A DNA stretch of 64,000 bases from Crocosphaera sp. UHCC 0190. Lineage in GTDB: Bacteria > Cyanobacteriota > Cyanobacteriia > Cyanobacteriales > Microcystaceae. Positions 46,497 to 58,380 of this stretch are shown one piece after another. Location of the stretch: positions 1 to 64,000 of the forward strand of contig NZ_JAYGHP010000012.1 in NCBI RefSeq assembly GCF_034932065.1. Reading direction: 5' to 3'. Under the pieces are notes generated by a model that made no database searches, was not told the DNA's origin, and saw nothing but the letters and a program-made list of their open reading frames with translations. Positions within the stretch are counted from its first letter, which is position 1; every line of letters begins with the position of its first letter. The translations under genes and the position numbers were made by a program.

Positions 46497-47096
46497 ATGA
46501 GTTCTTGGCGCGATCGCATTAACAAATTCACCGGAAAAACTCGTTTTGTGGTCTGTCGTATTTTCCTACACCTTGCAGGAGATGAGATTGCTCCCGTCTT
46601 AGGAGTCTTAAACCATGCAGCGCGAGAAGCTATCGATGCAGAAGGAGATTTGCAGGTACTCGGAGAGGGTTTAGTTGAAATTTGTCAAAATCTTCTACAA
46701 ATGAGCCTTTACTGGCAATCTGCCGCCAATGAGGGGGATGTTTTTTGGGAGGAGGGAGAAGCAGGAGACTATGTTACTGAACTGTTTACCGACTCGGCCC
46801 AACGTTACCTCAGTGCAGTTATTACTGAAGATGAGGAGGACAACACCCCTTTATCTTTCCCTGTTACCCGTAATTTAGTGGTGATGATCACCGTTGCTGT
46901 AACCGGAGAAGTACCAGAATTAGAAACAAACTTGGCCGATAGAAACGCCTTAGAAGACGGTTTAAAAGCCTTAATTAACCTGCATTATCAAAACCGTTTA
47001 CAAGGGATTCAAGTTCATTATTCCCCGGCGCAATTTGGGGATGAACTAACCAACGATCAATTATTACTCAATTTTTCAGAACTGATTCCTTTATAA
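46497..47096 (+). CDS. DUF1517-like protein
   Basis: The 199-residue protein is rich in acidic residues and has NLVVMITVAVTGEVPELE near 127-145 and LQGIQVHYSPAQFGDELTNDQLL near the end. The strand-plus-tail pattern VMxTVAxxG and the final P-x-x-xxD-x-L resemble the DUF1517 family of cyanobacteria and chloroplasts. No signal peptide or membrane helix is evident. It is followed by a lipoprotein gene 12 bp later. Function unknown. Confidence 0.65.
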   Translation: MSSWRDRINKFTGKTRFVVCRIFLHLAGDEIAPVLGVLNHAAREAIDAEGDLQVLGEGLVEICQNLLQMSLYWQSAANEGDVFWEEGEAGDYVTELFTDSAQRYLSAVITEDEEDNTPLSFPVTRNLVVMITVAVTGEVPELETNLADRNALEDGLKALINLHYQNRLQGIQVHYSPAQFGDELTNDQLLLNFSELIPL

Positions 47097-47108
47097 CTCA
47101 TTAAGCCT

Positions 47109-47966
47109 ATGATTCGCAAATTGATTGCTATTTTCTTATCCCTAGCACTCTGCTGGACTACCGTGGCCTGTAGTTCTCCCACCTCAACCCAGTCTCAATC
47201 TTCTAATAATACTAGCGCGAGTGTTACTCCCCCAAATCAAGTCAAAGAGGGCCGTTACCCTGTTCAACAAGCGGAATATGATGATACAGAGGGAACTTAT
47301 ACCCTAATGTTGCTCAATACTCCCCCAGGAAAACCCCCCACTTACCGCACCCAGAATTTACAAATGGCCAGACTGACTGAGGAACAGGTAAAAAATGGGG
47401 AAAGCACCTATTTAGAGGTGACGGGAGAGCAAGCAGTCATGCACCTGACAGAAGACTTCAAAATAGAATATGTTCATAATGTCACAGAAACCCAAACTAA
47501 CCCCCAAACCGGACAACCTCAAACCGTTGTCGTGCGTCGGGAGTCTAATTTTTGGGCCCCCTTTGCGGGTGCATTAGCGGGTCAAGCATTGGGGAGTTTA
47601 TTATTTACCCCACAATACTATTTTCCTCCCATGTATCAACCAGGGGGAATAATGAGAGGTTATGGAGGTTATGGGAATACCTATACCCAAGCGAGTCAAA
47701 GCTATCAAAGTAAATATAACGCGCCTCCCCCAGCCGTGAAAAATAAGCAAACCTTACGGACAACGGGAAATCTTAACCGCTCTTCTTCAAGTTCCGCAAC
47801 CTCTCGTCAAAAATCATCTCCCAACGCCCCTAAGTCTAGTGGTTCTGGGTTTGGTAGTAGTAATTTGAAAAATTCAGGAACCTCTCGCTCTAATGTTCAA
47901 AGAAATTCAGGGTTTGGTAGTAGTAAGGGTTCCAGTTCTCGTTCTCGCAGTTCTCGAAGACGTTAA
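47109..47966 (+). CDS. Putative lipoprotein with Ser/Arg-rich tail
   Basis: The 285-residue protein starts MIRKLIAIFLSLALCW with TTVACSS, a type II signal peptide with the lipidated cysteine near residue 21. The -3 residue is Thr, not Leu, so the lipobox is slightly irregular. The body has YPVQQAEYDDTEGTYTLMLL and a Gly/Tyr-rich segment (QPGGIMRGYGGYG). The last 70 residues are almost only Ser, Arg, Gly and Asn (GSSKGSSSRSRSSRRR), a low-complexity tail. It is likely in the outer or cytoplasmic membrane leaflet facing the periplasm. Translational coupling to the DUF1517 gene is probable. Confidence 0.75.
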   Translation: MIRKLIAIFLSLALCWTTVACSSPTSTQSQSSNNTSASVTPPNQVKEGRYPVQQAEYDDTEGTYTLMLLNTPPGKPPTYRTQNLQMARLTEEQVKNGESTYLEVTGEQAVMHLTEDFKIEYVHNVTETQTNPQTGQPQTVVVRRESNFWAPFAGALAGQALGSLLFTPQYYFPPMYQPGGIMRGYGGYGNTYTQASQSYQSKYNAPPPAVKNKQTLRTTGNLNRSSSSSATSRQKSSPNAPKSSGSGFGSSNLKNSGTSRSNVQRNSGFGSSKGSSSRSRSSRRR

Positions 47967-47988
47967 ACAAAAATCATCAAAATAACCG

Positions 47989-48015
47989 AATGGCGCAATC
48001 ATGCGCCATTTTTTT
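47989..48015 (+). terminator. Rho-independent terminator after the lipoprotein gene
   Basis: AATGGCGC (47989-47996) pairs with GCGCCATT (48003-48010) across a 6-nt loop, followed by a run of seven T. The left arm region is also A-rich upstream, so weak bidirectional action for the convergent msrP gene is possible. Confidence 0.92.
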
Positions 48016-48023
48016 GAGGATAT

Positions 48024-49007
48024 CTAACCGTACAAATTCGCAACATAGTCTCCGTAGCCATTGTAAGGTAGGGTTTCCTTAATGTCCCAAGAGAGGCCTG
48101 GCCCTTGACTAATAAACTTTTCAGTCGCTTGTGACCAACGGGGGTGAGGTTTATCCGGGTTAACATTGGCCTCAAAATCATACTCATTCGGATCAATGGT
48201 ATTCCAATAAGTTGCTGGTTTTTCCGCCATAAATTCAATTTTAACCAGGGATTTGGCCCCTTTAAACCCATATTTCCAAGGAATTACCATCCGTAACGGT
48301 GCGCCATGTTGTTTCGGTAAATCATGGCCATAGATTCCTAGAGCAAAAAAAGCTAACTCATTAGCCATTTCTTCAATGCGTAACCCTTCTTGATAGGGCC
48401 AAGGTAAAGTTCCCAGATGAAAACCAGGGCCAGTGGTAATTTCTGGATCATAAAAAGACGTAAATCTGACAAATTTGGCTTGACTGGTAGGTTCAACCGC
48501 TTGCATTAGGGCCTTCATGGGGAACCCAACCCAAGGTAATACCATTGACCAAGCTTCGACACAACGAAAGCGATAAATTCTTTCTTCTAGGGGAAATTTC
48601 CGTTTAAGATCGTCTAAATCATAGGTTTGAGGATTTTTGACTAATCCCATCACTTCAACTTTCCAATTCTCTATGGGTAATTTTTGAGCTTTCAGCCAAA
48701 TATTTTTCGTGCCACCAAACTCATAAAAATTGTTATATTGTCCAGCTAAAATCTCTTTAGTGATGGGACGATCAACTTGATTAAAAACGGGAGAGGGTTG
48801 AATCTTTGAAAGTTTGGGAAGTTGGAGACTATTTTCTAAAGCTGTTTGAGAGGAGGATTTTTGACAACCACTTAAGGGAATTAAACTGGCTGCAATTCCT
48901 GTCCCAATTAAACTTTTTAGAAAGCGACGACGGTTATAATAAACCGTCTCAGGAGTGCTTTGGTTTTCACTAATTTTCCAAGACGGAGGAACACGAATTA
49001 AAGTCAT
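48024..49007 (-). CDS. msrP: Protein-methionine-sulfoxide reductase catalytic subunit MsrP
   Basis: The 327-residue molybdenum protein (YedY) has a twin-arginine signal NRRRFLKSLIGTG at 25-37 followed by a hydrophobic segment and SGC. The molybdopterin domain contains IYRFRCVEAWSMVLPWVG, where Cys149 is the molybdenum ligand. GIYGHDLPKQHGAPLRMVIPWKYGFK and HPRWSQATEK are the family C-terminal motifs. It repairs oxidised methionines in periplasmic proteins. The membrane partner MsrQ is not adjacent; the small membrane protein next to it is much too short to replace it. Confidence 0.93.
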   Translation of the reverse strand: MTLIRVPPSWKISENQSTPETVYYNRRRFLKSLIGTGIAASLIPLSGCQKSSSQTALENSLQLPKLSKIQPSPVFNQVDRPITKEILAGQYNNFYEFGGTKNIWLKAQKLPIENWKVEVMGLVKNPQTYDLDDLKRKFPLEERIYRFRCVEAWSMVLPWVGFPMKALMQAVEPTSQAKFVRFTSFYDPEITTGPGFHLGTLPWPYQEGLRIEEMANELAFFALGIYGHDLPKQHGAPLRMVIPWKYGFKGAKSLVKIEFMAEKPATYWNTIDPNEYDFEANVNPDKPHPRWSQATEKFISQGPGLSWDIKETLPYNGYGDYVANLYG

Positions 49008-49089
49008 TGCCCAAAAATCGACTTAAGCCAGATAAAATCATTGATACGCTTTGGATCTTAACAAATTCCTGGCAGAAAATCCCTATGGC

Positions 49090-49341
49090 CTAGGGATTAG
49101 TTTCTATAACCGTATTGGTTGCAGGAGGAGGGGACAAAATGGGTTGACTAGATAGACTCATGAGGTTATTGAAAGAATAAATCCAAAATAAGAGAGATAA
49201 AGGAACGCCGAAAACAATGGTTAGAAAGGTAGTCATCCCTTGAGAGGTTATCTCTTTAGGAAAGTTAATCTTAATGAGAGAAAGCGAGATTTTGTAAGTT
49301 TTCGGTGGGCTGACTTGGTGACTATCTATAATGTTTTTCAT
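49090..49341 (-). CDS. Small membrane protein, unknown
   Basis: The 83-residue product has a polar N-terminus, one hydrophobic helix (about 37-62, TTFLTIVFGVPLSLLFWIYSF) and a Pro/Thr-rich end. ATG at 49341 is the only start. It lies 82 bp upstream of msrP on the same strand and could be co-transcribed. No family recognised. Upstream is a gene-free stretch. Confidence 0.55.
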   Translation of the reverse strand: MKNIIDSHQVSPPKTYKISLSLIKINFPKEITSQGMTTFLTIVFGVPLSLLFWIYSFNNLMSLSSQPILSPPPATNTVIETNP

Positions 49342-49934
49342 CGATTTATATGATTAAATTATACAAGAAAAATAAATATGGTTTCTGGTTAAGTTAAAAC
49401 GCATTTAAAATGGTTTTTAGTCAGTTAAAAAACGAAGATGGACTGGAATACATCTTTTTTATTGGGTTTTATCAATAGTCATTTTAAAAACACAACAGTT
49501 TATTAATTGCGATAAATAGACAATTATTAAAATAAATCACAAAGGTAAAAACCTGGTAAATTGATAATGTCCTTCTTAAAGGGGAGGGGCTTTTTCATTC
49601 ACCGACTCGACTGGCTGATGCAAAATTGCTCAAATTGTTCAGTTTCGTTCTATGGTGAAGTTCCGCCTTGCACCACCAATCAAAGATTAAATTATGCTCT
49701 CTTGGCCTAATGAAATCAAGGTAACATACAATATTAAGACTGTGAGCTATTAGGTAATCATCAAAAATAAACAAGAGAGACGGACAGCTTTTTTGTAGGA
49801 TAGAGGTTAAGGAGAAATCACAACTCACCTTAGTACAGAACTCACCGTTTCGCCCGTGATGATTAGCCCCAAGATGCTCGTCAGATGGGCAGTAAACATC
49901 GATTTTGCCAGGAGATCTCGGAAAAAAATCATTG
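49342..49934. other. 593-bp gene-free stretch with a long leader of the DICT kinase gene
   Basis: The first 200 bp are AT-rich and probably promoters for the small membrane gene. From about 49560 the composition becomes balanced and stays so up to the kinase start; a conserved long 5' leader or small RNA is possible. I see no promoter consensus, tRNA or known riboswitch. A minus-strand ORF across it is rejected below. Confidence 0.5.
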
Positions 49935-52010
49935 ATGAGTAGATCAAAATCGGTTTTAACACAACTGTTGCAACTGCTTCCCCATTGGCGGCCGCAAATG
50001 TACTTTAAGGCTTCTTTGACAGCATTGTCCCATGCCATGGAAGATCAGGTACTCGCCGGCTCTGATGAGCCATTAGTGATTGCCAGTTTTCAACGGGAAC
50101 GGTTTTATCGTCAAGAAGCCCAGCGATATCGACGAATTGCCCAAAAAAGCGAGCAAGTTTATGTTTTAGCGGCACCAGAAACCAACTTTAAAAATTGTTC
50201 TGATGTCTATGAAACCATCGCCTTTGAGCCAACCGATAGCCTAACTCAAGAATGGCATTTAATCGTCATCGGCCTCAATTATGCTAGCTGTTTAATTTGT
50301 CAAGAGCGAACCGCGGCCGCTAAAGAAGAAACCAGTTCAGCAATGGATAATAGTCGCCGTTTTGAAGGAATTTGGACTTTTGATCGCCAGGTAAGCCAAC
50401 AGGCCGCTAATATTGTACTAGAACGGATTCAAGACTATCGTCCTGAACTTAAGTCAAAAATTCAACAAGCGCGTCAAATCTATCTCCCCTCAGAAGTCTT
50501 GGCCCAAAACGTGCAGCAACTTCAGTCTGAAGAGGCAGATAACCGTAATTGGGATACCTCTAATAACAATCCTGATCCCTTTGTACAACGTTTAGTTACC
50601 TATCTTCAGGCGGGTCAATATAAACTGATCAAAGCTAACCATTCTCTTGCTATCAAAGAACATAAAGAACGGTTAATTAATTCGGTGACAACGGCCATCC
50701 GACGTTCCCTTAATCCTGATGAAATTTTACAAGTTGCGGTGCAGAAATTGGGGGAAGGATTAGAGGTATGTCGTTGTTTGGTCTATCGTTGTCAAGAAAC
50801 CGATGCAACCGCTATCATTCAACACGAATTTATTAATGCGGGTATTTCCTCAATTCAGGGACAAACTTGGCCATTAAAAAATAATCCTCTGTTTAAGGAA
50901 GTAGTCGCTTTACGGGATGCTTTAACCATTGATAATGCTATTAGCGATCCGCGAATTACTAAACTATTAGAGCAACAAAATCAACCCGAAGACGTTTTAC
51001 AAACCCTCGTCAAAAGTTGTTCAATTTTGTCTTGGATGTTGGTTCCTATTCTCTATCAAGGTAGATTGATGGGAATGTTGGAATTACACCATTGTGGTCC
51101 AGATCCCATGCTCTGGAAAGAAGAAGATGTGGCCTTAGTTAATGCGATCGCCACCCAAATTGGAGTCGCTCTGATTCAAGCAGAAGCTTACGCTAATCTT
51201 CAAGATCTTAACGAACAATTAGAAGCACTTGATCGCACTCGCTCGAATTTAGTGGCGATTACAGGTCATGAATTACGCACTCCTTTGTCTACTATTCAAG
51301 TCTGTTTAGAAAGTTTGGCTACCGAACCGGATATGTCCCCTGAGTTACGTCAAGTGATGCTGAGTGCCGCCCTACAAGATGCGGAACGAATGCGAAAATT
51401 GGTCCAAGATTTCTTGACCCTTTCTCAATTAGAAAGTGGACGGGTGCAATGGAATGTGGAACCCTTAAATCTTCAAGAATGTGTGGAATTATCTTTAAGC
51501 AATGTTCGGGCCCGTCATAAAGACAACCCCTTGCCCCAAATTGAAAACCTCGTTACAGATGAATTGCCTCTCATTCAAGCAGATGGAGAATGGTTAGTAG
51601 AAGTGTTGGCCAAATTATTAGACAATGCTTGTAAATTTACCAGTCAAGAGGGCAAAGTGACTATTCAAGTTAGTCGCAATAGTCCTGAACATTTAGAAGT
51701 CACCGTGGCTGATACAGGCAGAGGGATTGAACCAAAACGCTTGGAAACGGTCTTTGATCGCTTTTATCAAGAAGAAGGGGCCTTACGTCGCAGTGCGGGG
51801 GGAACGGGTCTAGGGTTAGCGATTTCTCGTCAAATTGTTCATGGTTGGGGCGGACAAATTTGGGCAGAATCTTTAGGGAAAGATCATGGAAGTCAGTTTC
51901 ATTTTACAGTGCCAATTTATCTTGATCAAATTCCTCGTCAAAAAGAGAGACAAAAGCCATCTTCTCCCTCTTTATCCCCAAAAAAAAGTCGCCCAAAACG
52001 GTCAAATTAA
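49935..52010 (+). CDS. DICT-GAF sensor histidine kinase
   Basis: From ATG at 49935 (MSRSKSVLTQLL) the product has 691 residues without membrane segments. The N-terminal 230 residues fit the DICT sensory domain (QMYFKASLTALSHAMEDQ, VIASFQRERFYRQEA, VYVLAAPE). A GAF domain (about 260-420) follows, then HisKA with the phospho-histidine in TGHELRTPLSTIQ, and a HATPase with NACKFTSQ, DTGRGIEP and GGTGLGLAISRQIV. DICT occurs almost only in cyanobacterial signalling proteins and may sense light or redox together with GAF. A start 10 residues upstream (49905) is less conserved-looking. No regulator gene is adjacent. Confidence 0.9.
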   Translation: MSRSKSVLTQLLQLLPHWRPQMYFKASLTALSHAMEDQVLAGSDEPLVIASFQRERFYRQEAQRYRRIAQKSEQVYVLAAPETNFKNCSDVYETIAFEPTDSLTQEWHLIVIGLNYASCLICQERTAAAKEETSSAMDNSRRFEGIWTFDRQVSQQAANIVLERIQDYRPELKSKIQQARQIYLPSEVLAQNVQQLQSEEADNRNWDTSNNNPDPFVQRLVTYLQAGQYKLIKANHSLAIKEHKERLINSVTTAIRRSLNPDEILQVAVQKLGEGLEVCRCLVYRCQETDATAIIQHEFINAGISSIQGQTWPLKNNPLFKEVVALRDALTIDNAISDPRITKLLEQQNQPEDVLQTLVKSCSILSWMLVPILYQGRLMGMLELHHCGPDPMLWKEEDVALVNAIATQIGVALIQAEAYANLQDLNEQLEALDRTRSNLVAITGHELRTPLSTIQVCLESLATEPDMSPELRQVMLSAALQDAERMRKLVQDFLTLSQLESGRVQWNVEPLNLQECVELSLSNVRARHKDNPLPQIENLVTDELPLIQADGEWLVEVLAKLLDNACKFTSQEGKVTIQVSRNSPEHLEVTVADTGRGIEPKRLETVFDRFYQEEGALRRSAGGTGLGLAISRQIVHGWGGQIWAESLGKDHGSQFHFTVPIYLDQIPRQKERQKPSSPSLSPKKSRPKRSN

Positions 52011-52029
52011 TCCTAAGTTACATTCATTG

Positions 52030-52097
52030 TGGACGCAGGTTCCTTGCTCCCCTACAGTGAGATAAATTCCGTTTTTGTAGGGGCGCATGGCATACGC
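52030..52097. repeat. Two worn GTAGGGG-family palindromes
   Basis: GGACGCAGG and its poor partner CCTTGCTCCCCTAC are at 52031-52055. GTAGGGGCGCATGG and CATACGCCCT are at 52077-52100. Both keep one family arm. They fill the 149-bp space before hisD. Confidence 0.5.
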
Positions 52098-52159
52098 CCT
52101 TTATTCTCCGTCCGAATACAATAGAAAAAAGCACCGACCGACCTATCAGGAGAGAAATA

Positions 52160-53464
52160 GTGGTCAGAATTCTCAAACTTGCTCAAATGACATCAAGGGA
52201 TCTCGCCACCTTAAAGCGACGGGCCGAATTGGATATCGATCAAGTCCTTCCCATTGCTCAAGAAGTGATTACGGCGATCGCTAAAAGCGGTGATGAAGGG
52301 GTGGTTCACTATGCCCGTAAATTTGATTATGAGGGAGCAACGGCCCAGAATATCAAAGTCACTGCGGCAGAATTTGCTCAAGCGCAACACCTCATTGAAC
52401 CTGATGTTAAATTAGCAGTAGAACAGGCTTTCCGTAACATTAAAGAAGTCCATCAACGGCAAATGCCAGAAGAAATGAACCTGGCGGAAATTGATACAGG
52501 GATTTTTGCTGGCGAAAAAATCACCCCTATTCCTCGTGTGGGGTTATATGTTCCCAGAGGAAAAGGGGCCTTTCCTTCCATGATGTTAATGTTAACCATT
52601 CCTGCGATGGTGGCCGGGGTGGAAAAAATTGTGGTTTGTACCCCATCGGATAAACAAGGAAACGTCGAACCTGTTTCTCTAGTGGTGGCCCAAATGGCCG
52701 GGGTGACGGAGGTTTATAAATTAGGGGGTGTTCAAGCTTTGGCGGCCATGGCTTTAGGAACGCAAACTGTACCAAAAGTAGATAAATTAACGGGCCCTTG
52801 TAGTATTTATGGGGCAGCGGCCAAGCGTATTTTATTTGGGACGGTGGATGTGGGTTTACCTGCGGGTCCCAGTGAGTCAATCATCTTAGCAGATGAAACC
52901 ACCAACCCCCAGTTAGCGGCCCTAGATTTATTGATTGAAGCTGAACATGGGCCAGACTCTGCGGCTTTATTAGTTACCCATAGTGAAACCGTGGCGCAAA
53001 AAGCTAGTCAATATGCCTCGGATTATTTACAAAAACTTCCTCAATGGCGACGGGAATTTTGTGAGGCAGGGTTAGGAGCTTATGGGGGAATTATTCTTAC
53101 GTCCAGTTTACAGGAATCCCTGGATTTTATTAATGAATATGCCCCTGAACATTTAGAAATTTTGGTGGAAGATCCCTTACGATTAGTGGGTAAGGTGAAA
53201 AATGCCGGGGAAATTTTACTCGGAAAATATACCCCTTCTTCAGCAGCGACTTATGCGATCGGCGTTAATGCTGTTTTACCGACGGGAGGGTTTGCTCGTT
53301 CCTATTCCGCAGTTTCTGTTTATGATTTTCTCAAACGTTCTACTGTCGCTTATTTAACATCAGAAGGGTTTGATCGTGTTAAACAAACGACCCAAATCTT
53401 AGCCAATTATGAAGAGTTTCCCGCTCATGGCATGGCCATAGAAGAACGAGAACAGTTATTGTAA
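52160..53464 (+). CDS. hisD: Histidinol dehydrogenase
   Basis: The 434-residue Zn enzyme makes histidine from histidinol in two NAD-dependent oxidations. Family motifs are GLYVPRGKGAFPS, VVCTPSDKQG, KLTGPCSIYGAAAKR, GPSESIILADE, IEAEHGPDSAALLVTHS, APEHLEILVEDP and GFARSYSAVSVYDFLKR. The GTG at 52160 is the start, with AGGAGAG 8 bases upstream. It is a single gene as usual in cyanobacteria, where his genes are scattered. Confidence 0.96.
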   Translation: MVRILKLAQMTSRDLATLKRRAELDIDQVLPIAQEVITAIAKSGDEGVVHYARKFDYEGATAQNIKVTAAEFAQAQHLIEPDVKLAVEQAFRNIKEVHQRQMPEEMNLAEIDTGIFAGEKITPIPRVGLYVPRGKGAFPSMMLMLTIPAMVAGVEKIVVCTPSDKQGNVEPVSLVVAQMAGVTEVYKLGGVQALAAMALGTQTVPKVDKLTGPCSIYGAAAKRILFGTVDVGLPAGPSESIILADETTNPQLAALDLLIEAEHGPDSAALLVTHSETVAQKASQYASDYLQKLPQWRREFCEAGLGAYGGIILTSSLQESLDFINEYAPEHLEILVEDPLRLVGKVKNAGEILLGKYTPSSAATYAIGVNAVLPTGGFARSYSAVSVYDFLKRSTVAYLTSEGFDRVKQTTQILANYEEFPAHGMAIEEREQLL

Positions 53465-53540
53465 CTTGGGTGAATTCTTGATTCAGAAGAGAAAAAGTCA
53501 AATTAGGAGTCAAAAAAACTTGTAACTGAACGACTCCTAA

Positions 53541-55352
<1,812 letters not shown>

Positions 55353-56561
55353 TTAAGGTTCAACCCAGCGGCCATCCGCTTTAATTAATTCAATTAATTC
55401 TTGAACCCCTTGGTCTTCAGGTACTTTTTTAATTTCTTCCCGTCCCCGATACAAGGAAATATAACCCGCTTGCTTACCTACATAACCATAGTCAGCATCG
55501 GCCATTTCTCCAGGGCCATTAACAATACATCCCATAACAGCAATATCTAACCCTGTGAGATGTTTCGTCGCTTCTCGTACCTTATGTAATACTTCTTCCA
55601 AATTAAACAAAGTACGACCACAAGAAGGACAGGCTACATATTCCACCATGGTTTTACGCAGTCCCAGAGCCTGAAGAATACTATAACAAACCGGGATTTC
55701 TTTTTCCGGGGCCTCCGTTAAAGAAACGCGAATTGTATCCCCAATTCCTTCCGCTAAAAGGGTTCCAATTCCTGCCGTAGACTTAATTCGGCCATATTCT
55801 CCGTCTCCTGCTTCTGTTACCCCTAAATGTAGGGGATAATCCATGCCTAACTCATCCATCCGTTTGACCATGAGGCGGTAGGCCGCTAACATGACAGGAA
55901 CACGGGATGCTTTCATGGAGATCACAATATTATAAAAATTGAGAGATTCACAAATGCGGATGAATTCTAAGGCAGATTCTACCATCCCTTCGGGGGTATC
56001 TCCATAAGTAAATAACATCCTTTCTGCCAAAGAACCATGATTAACCCCAATTCTCATGGCTTTTCCTTGATCTCGCAGGGAAATAACCAAAGGTTCTAGG
56101 GTTTCGCGGATTTTATCACCAATTTCTTTAAATTCTGCCTGGGTGTATTCGCTACGGGTAGGACTGGGTTTCTCAAAGACATATAATCCTGGGTTAATGC
56201 GGACTTTATCGACGTGCTTGGCCACTTCTAGGGCAATTTTTAGGCCATTATGATGCACATCCGCCACGAGGGGAACGGGTTGATAAACTTGGGCTAATTT
56301 TGCTTTAATTTCTGCTAAGGCTTTAGCATGGGCCATACTGGGAACTGTTACCCGCACAATTTCGCAACCAATTTCATGTAAGCGACGAATGGCGGCCACT
56401 GACCCATCAATATCTAGGGTATCCTCATTAATCATGGATTGTACCACCACGGGATGACCTCCCCCAATGGTGACATCTGCCACTTTGACGGGACGGGTTT
56501 GGCGACGGTGAATGGTGGTATCAAATTCAGGGGTGGTTTTGGGGGTTTCCAGGGTTTGCAT
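55353..56561 (-). CDS. ispG: 4-hydroxy-3-methylbut-2-enyl diphosphate synthase (ferredoxin)
   Basis: The 402-residue 4Fe-4S enzyme (GcpE) converts MEcPP to HMBPP in the MEP isoprenoid pathway, the source of carotenoid, phytol and quinone chains. It has [19 protein letters not shown] at the start of the TIM barrel and the cluster ligands in [17 protein letters not shown] and [18 protein letters not shown]. The ORF opens at 56603, but ATG at 56561 gives [20 protein letters not shown], closer to the family length and start. Electrons come from ferredoxin in cyanobacteria. Confidence 0.96.
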   Translation of the reverse strand: MQTLETPKTTPEFDTTIHRRQTRPVKVADVTIGGGHPVVVQSMINEDTLDIDGSVAAIRRLHEIGCEIVRVTVPSMAHAKALAEIKAKLAQVYQPVPLVADVHHNGLKIALEVAKHVDKVRINPGLYVFEKPSPTRSEYTQAEFKEIGDKIRETLEPLVISLRDQGKAMRIGVNHGSLAERMLFTYGDTPEGMVESALEFIRICESLNFYNIVISMKASRVPVMLAAYRLMVKRMDELGMDYPLHLGVTEAGDGEYGRIKSTAGIGTLLAEGIGDTIRVSLTEAPEKEIPVCYSILQALGLRKTMVEYVACPSCGRTLFNLEEVLHKVREATKHLTGLDIAVMGCIVNGPGEMADADYGYVGKQAGYISLYRGREEIKKVPEDQGVQELIELIKADGRWVEP

Positions 56562-56654
56562 GGTGGACTGATAGTAAGATGATTGGGTAGCAAATTTATC
56601 CAAGTTTTATTTTAAGGGACTTTGTGAGTATTATTAGGGAAAATGGATGTTTAC

Positions 56655-56682
56655 GTAGGGGCGAACGGCCGTTCGCCCCTAC
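56655..56682. repeat. Perfect 28-bp palindrome, GTAGGGG/CCCCTAC family (type copy)
   Basis: The arms GTAGGGG and CCCCTAC enclose the core CGAACGGCCGTTCG without a mismatch. It sits between the divergent starts of ispG and the PepSY-TM gene, so here it is not a terminator. Confidence 0.92.
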
Positions 56683-56717
56683 AAGGGATTTAAAAAATAC
56701 AATATTTGTCGGATTCA

Positions 56718-56990
56718 ATGATTAATAAAAGACGCTTACGCCATCTTCATTATACCCTTGCTCCTTTGATGATCTTTCCTTTACTATTAACTGCGATTAC
56801 CGGGTCATTATTTCAAGTAGCAGAATTGACAGGGAATGCTCGAAAATTTTCCTGGTTATTAGCTCTTCATCGGGGTAAATTTGGGATAATTGATTTACAA
56901 ATAATTTATCCTTTTTTAAATGCTTTCGGGATTTTGATGTTGGGGGTTACAGGTATTTTTATGTGGTTACAAGTTAGACGAAAAACATAA
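56718..56990 (+). CDS. Small PepSY-associated-TM-like membrane protein
   Basis: From ATG at 56718 the product has 90 residues: basic INKRRLRHLHYTLAP, a helix (PLMIFPLLLTAITGSLFQVA), LHRGKFG near the middle, and a second helix (LNAFGILMLGVTGIFMWLQ), ending RRKT. The RxHxxLG-like start and the LHRG motif occur in PepSY-associated membrane proteins related to ferric reductase accessory domains. It is single-gene and short compared with PepSY transporters. TTG at 56706 would add four residues. Function unknown. Confidence 0.7.
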   Translation: MINKRRLRHLHYTLAPLMIFPLLLTAITGSLFQVAELTGNARKFSWLLALHRGKFGIIDLQIIYPFLNAFGILMLGVTGIFMWLQVRRKT

Positions 56991-57031
56991 ACCAAAGGGA
57001 CATAAAGTCCCTTTAACCCTAACAGTTTTGT

Positions 57032-58114
57032 TTAAGCAATGGTAATTTGAGAAGAAAGATAAACATCTTGAATTAGATGGAAAAGTTTCACCCCTTCTTC
57101 TAAAGGACGCTGGAAGGTTTTTCTACCAGAAATTAAGCCACAACCTCCGGCCCGTTTATTAATAACTGCCGTGCGAACTGCTTCAGCAAAATCGTTTTTA
57201 CCCGATGCACCACCGGAGTTAATTAATCCACTTCTTCCTGCATAACAATTTAACACTTGATAGCGGGTTAAATCAATAGGATGATCGCTACTTAATTCTG
57301 TGTAAACTTTCTCATCGGTTCTCCCATATTTTTGATTACTCGCTTTAGCAACTGCTTCATATCCATGATTACATTCAGGTAGTTTTTGCTTAATAATATC
57401 TGCTTCTATTGTTACCCCTAAATGGTTCGCTTGTCCCGTTAAATCAGCAGCTAAATGATAGTCCTTATCTTGTTTAAATATATCATTCCGCAGATAACAC
57501 CATAATACCGTAGCCATACCCAATTCATGGGCCCGCGCAAAGGCTTTACTGACTTCTTGAATTTGACGATTTGATTCTGATGATCCAAAGTAAATGGTAG
57601 CACCGACTGCTACTGCACCAAGGTTCCAAGCTTGCTCTACACTGGCAAACATAATTTGGTCGGCGGTGTTAGGATAAGTGAGTAATTCACTATGGTTTAA
57701 TTTGACTAAAAATGGGATACGATGGGCATATTTTCGGGACATCATTCCTAATACCCCTAATGTAGTTGCTAGTGCATTACATCCTCCTTCTATGGCTAAT
57801 TTAATGATGTTTTCTGGGTCAAAATAAATGGGGTTAGGAGCAAAAGAAGCAGCCGCAGAATGTTCAATTCCTTGGTCAACGGGTAGAATAGAAATGTATC
57901 CCGTATTGGCTAATCTTCCCGTTGAATAGATTTGCTGAAGACTCCGTAAAACTTGAGCGTTGCGATCGCTTTGTGCAAAAATACGATCAATAAAGTCATT
58001 TCCTGGTAAATGTACCAAAGATTGGGGAACTTTGGCTTTGTAGGTGAGCAGATTTTCTGCTTCTTCTCCTAGGTAAGATTCTATGCTTCCTGGTTTAAAA
58101 AGTGTAGCAGTCAT
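57032..58114 (-). CDS. Class I fructose-bisphosphate aldolase (FbaB/DhnA type)
   Basis: The 360-residue protein has [24 protein letters not shown] near residue 72, [40 protein letters not shown] and [20 protein letters not shown]. These match the archaeal-type class I aldolases of the FbaB/DhnA family, not the class II enzyme that carries most flux in the Calvin cycle. It splits or forms fructose 1,6-bisphosphate through a Schiff base; a secondary role in sugar stress is likely. The first ATG (MTATLFKPG) is used. It is a single-gene unit. Confidence 0.9.
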   Translation of the reverse strand: MTATLFKPGSIESYLGEEAENLLTYKAKVPQSLVHLPGNDFIDRIFAQSDRNAQVLRSLQQIYSTGRLANTGYISILPVDQGIEHSAAASFAPNPIYFDPENIIKLAIEGGCNALATTLGVLGMMSRKYAHRIPFLVKLNHSELLTYPNTADQIMFASVEQAWNLGAVAVGATIYFGSSESNRQIQEVSKAFARAHELGMATVLWCYLRNDIFKQDKDYHLAADLTGQANHLGVTIEADIIKQKLPECNHGYEAVAKASNQKYGRTDEKVYTELSSDHPIDLTRYQVLNCYAGRSGLINSGGASGKNDFAEAVRTAVINKRAGGCGLISGRKTFQRPLEEGVKLFHLIQDVYLSSQITIA

Positions 58115-58340
58115 AAGAGTATTCTAAGATTGAGTTCTTAACTGTTATTATATCATTGTGCTTTTTTAAAATGGTTAATTTTTCTTTCTATAGATTGATT
58201 TAAGAAAGTAATTTGAGTATTAATTTTAGGTCAATTTTTATTATCTGTTTATCTTCTCAATACCCATGATTTCGACTTTATCCCCCATGTTTAAAAATTT
58301 ATCCCATTCTGACTCTGGAATTCTTGTATTCACACTAAAT

Positions 58341-58361
58341 GGGCTTAATAATATTAAGCCC
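58341..58361. terminator. Hairpin after the secreted MBL gene
   Basis: GGGCTTAAT and ATTAAGCCC form a 9-bp stem with a 3-nt loop, 19 bp after the minus-strand stop at 58381. The U-tract is weak (ATTTAGT). The remaining gap 58115-58340 is AT-rich without a gene. Confidence 0.55.
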
Positions 58362-58380
58362 TTACTATATTATTCCTATG

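Noticed and set aside
49595-50038. 147-residue minus-strand ORF over the kinase leader and start
   Set aside because: It overlaps the real kinase start for 100 bp in antisense, has no family resemblance and no ribosome site; it is Cys/His-rich by chance.
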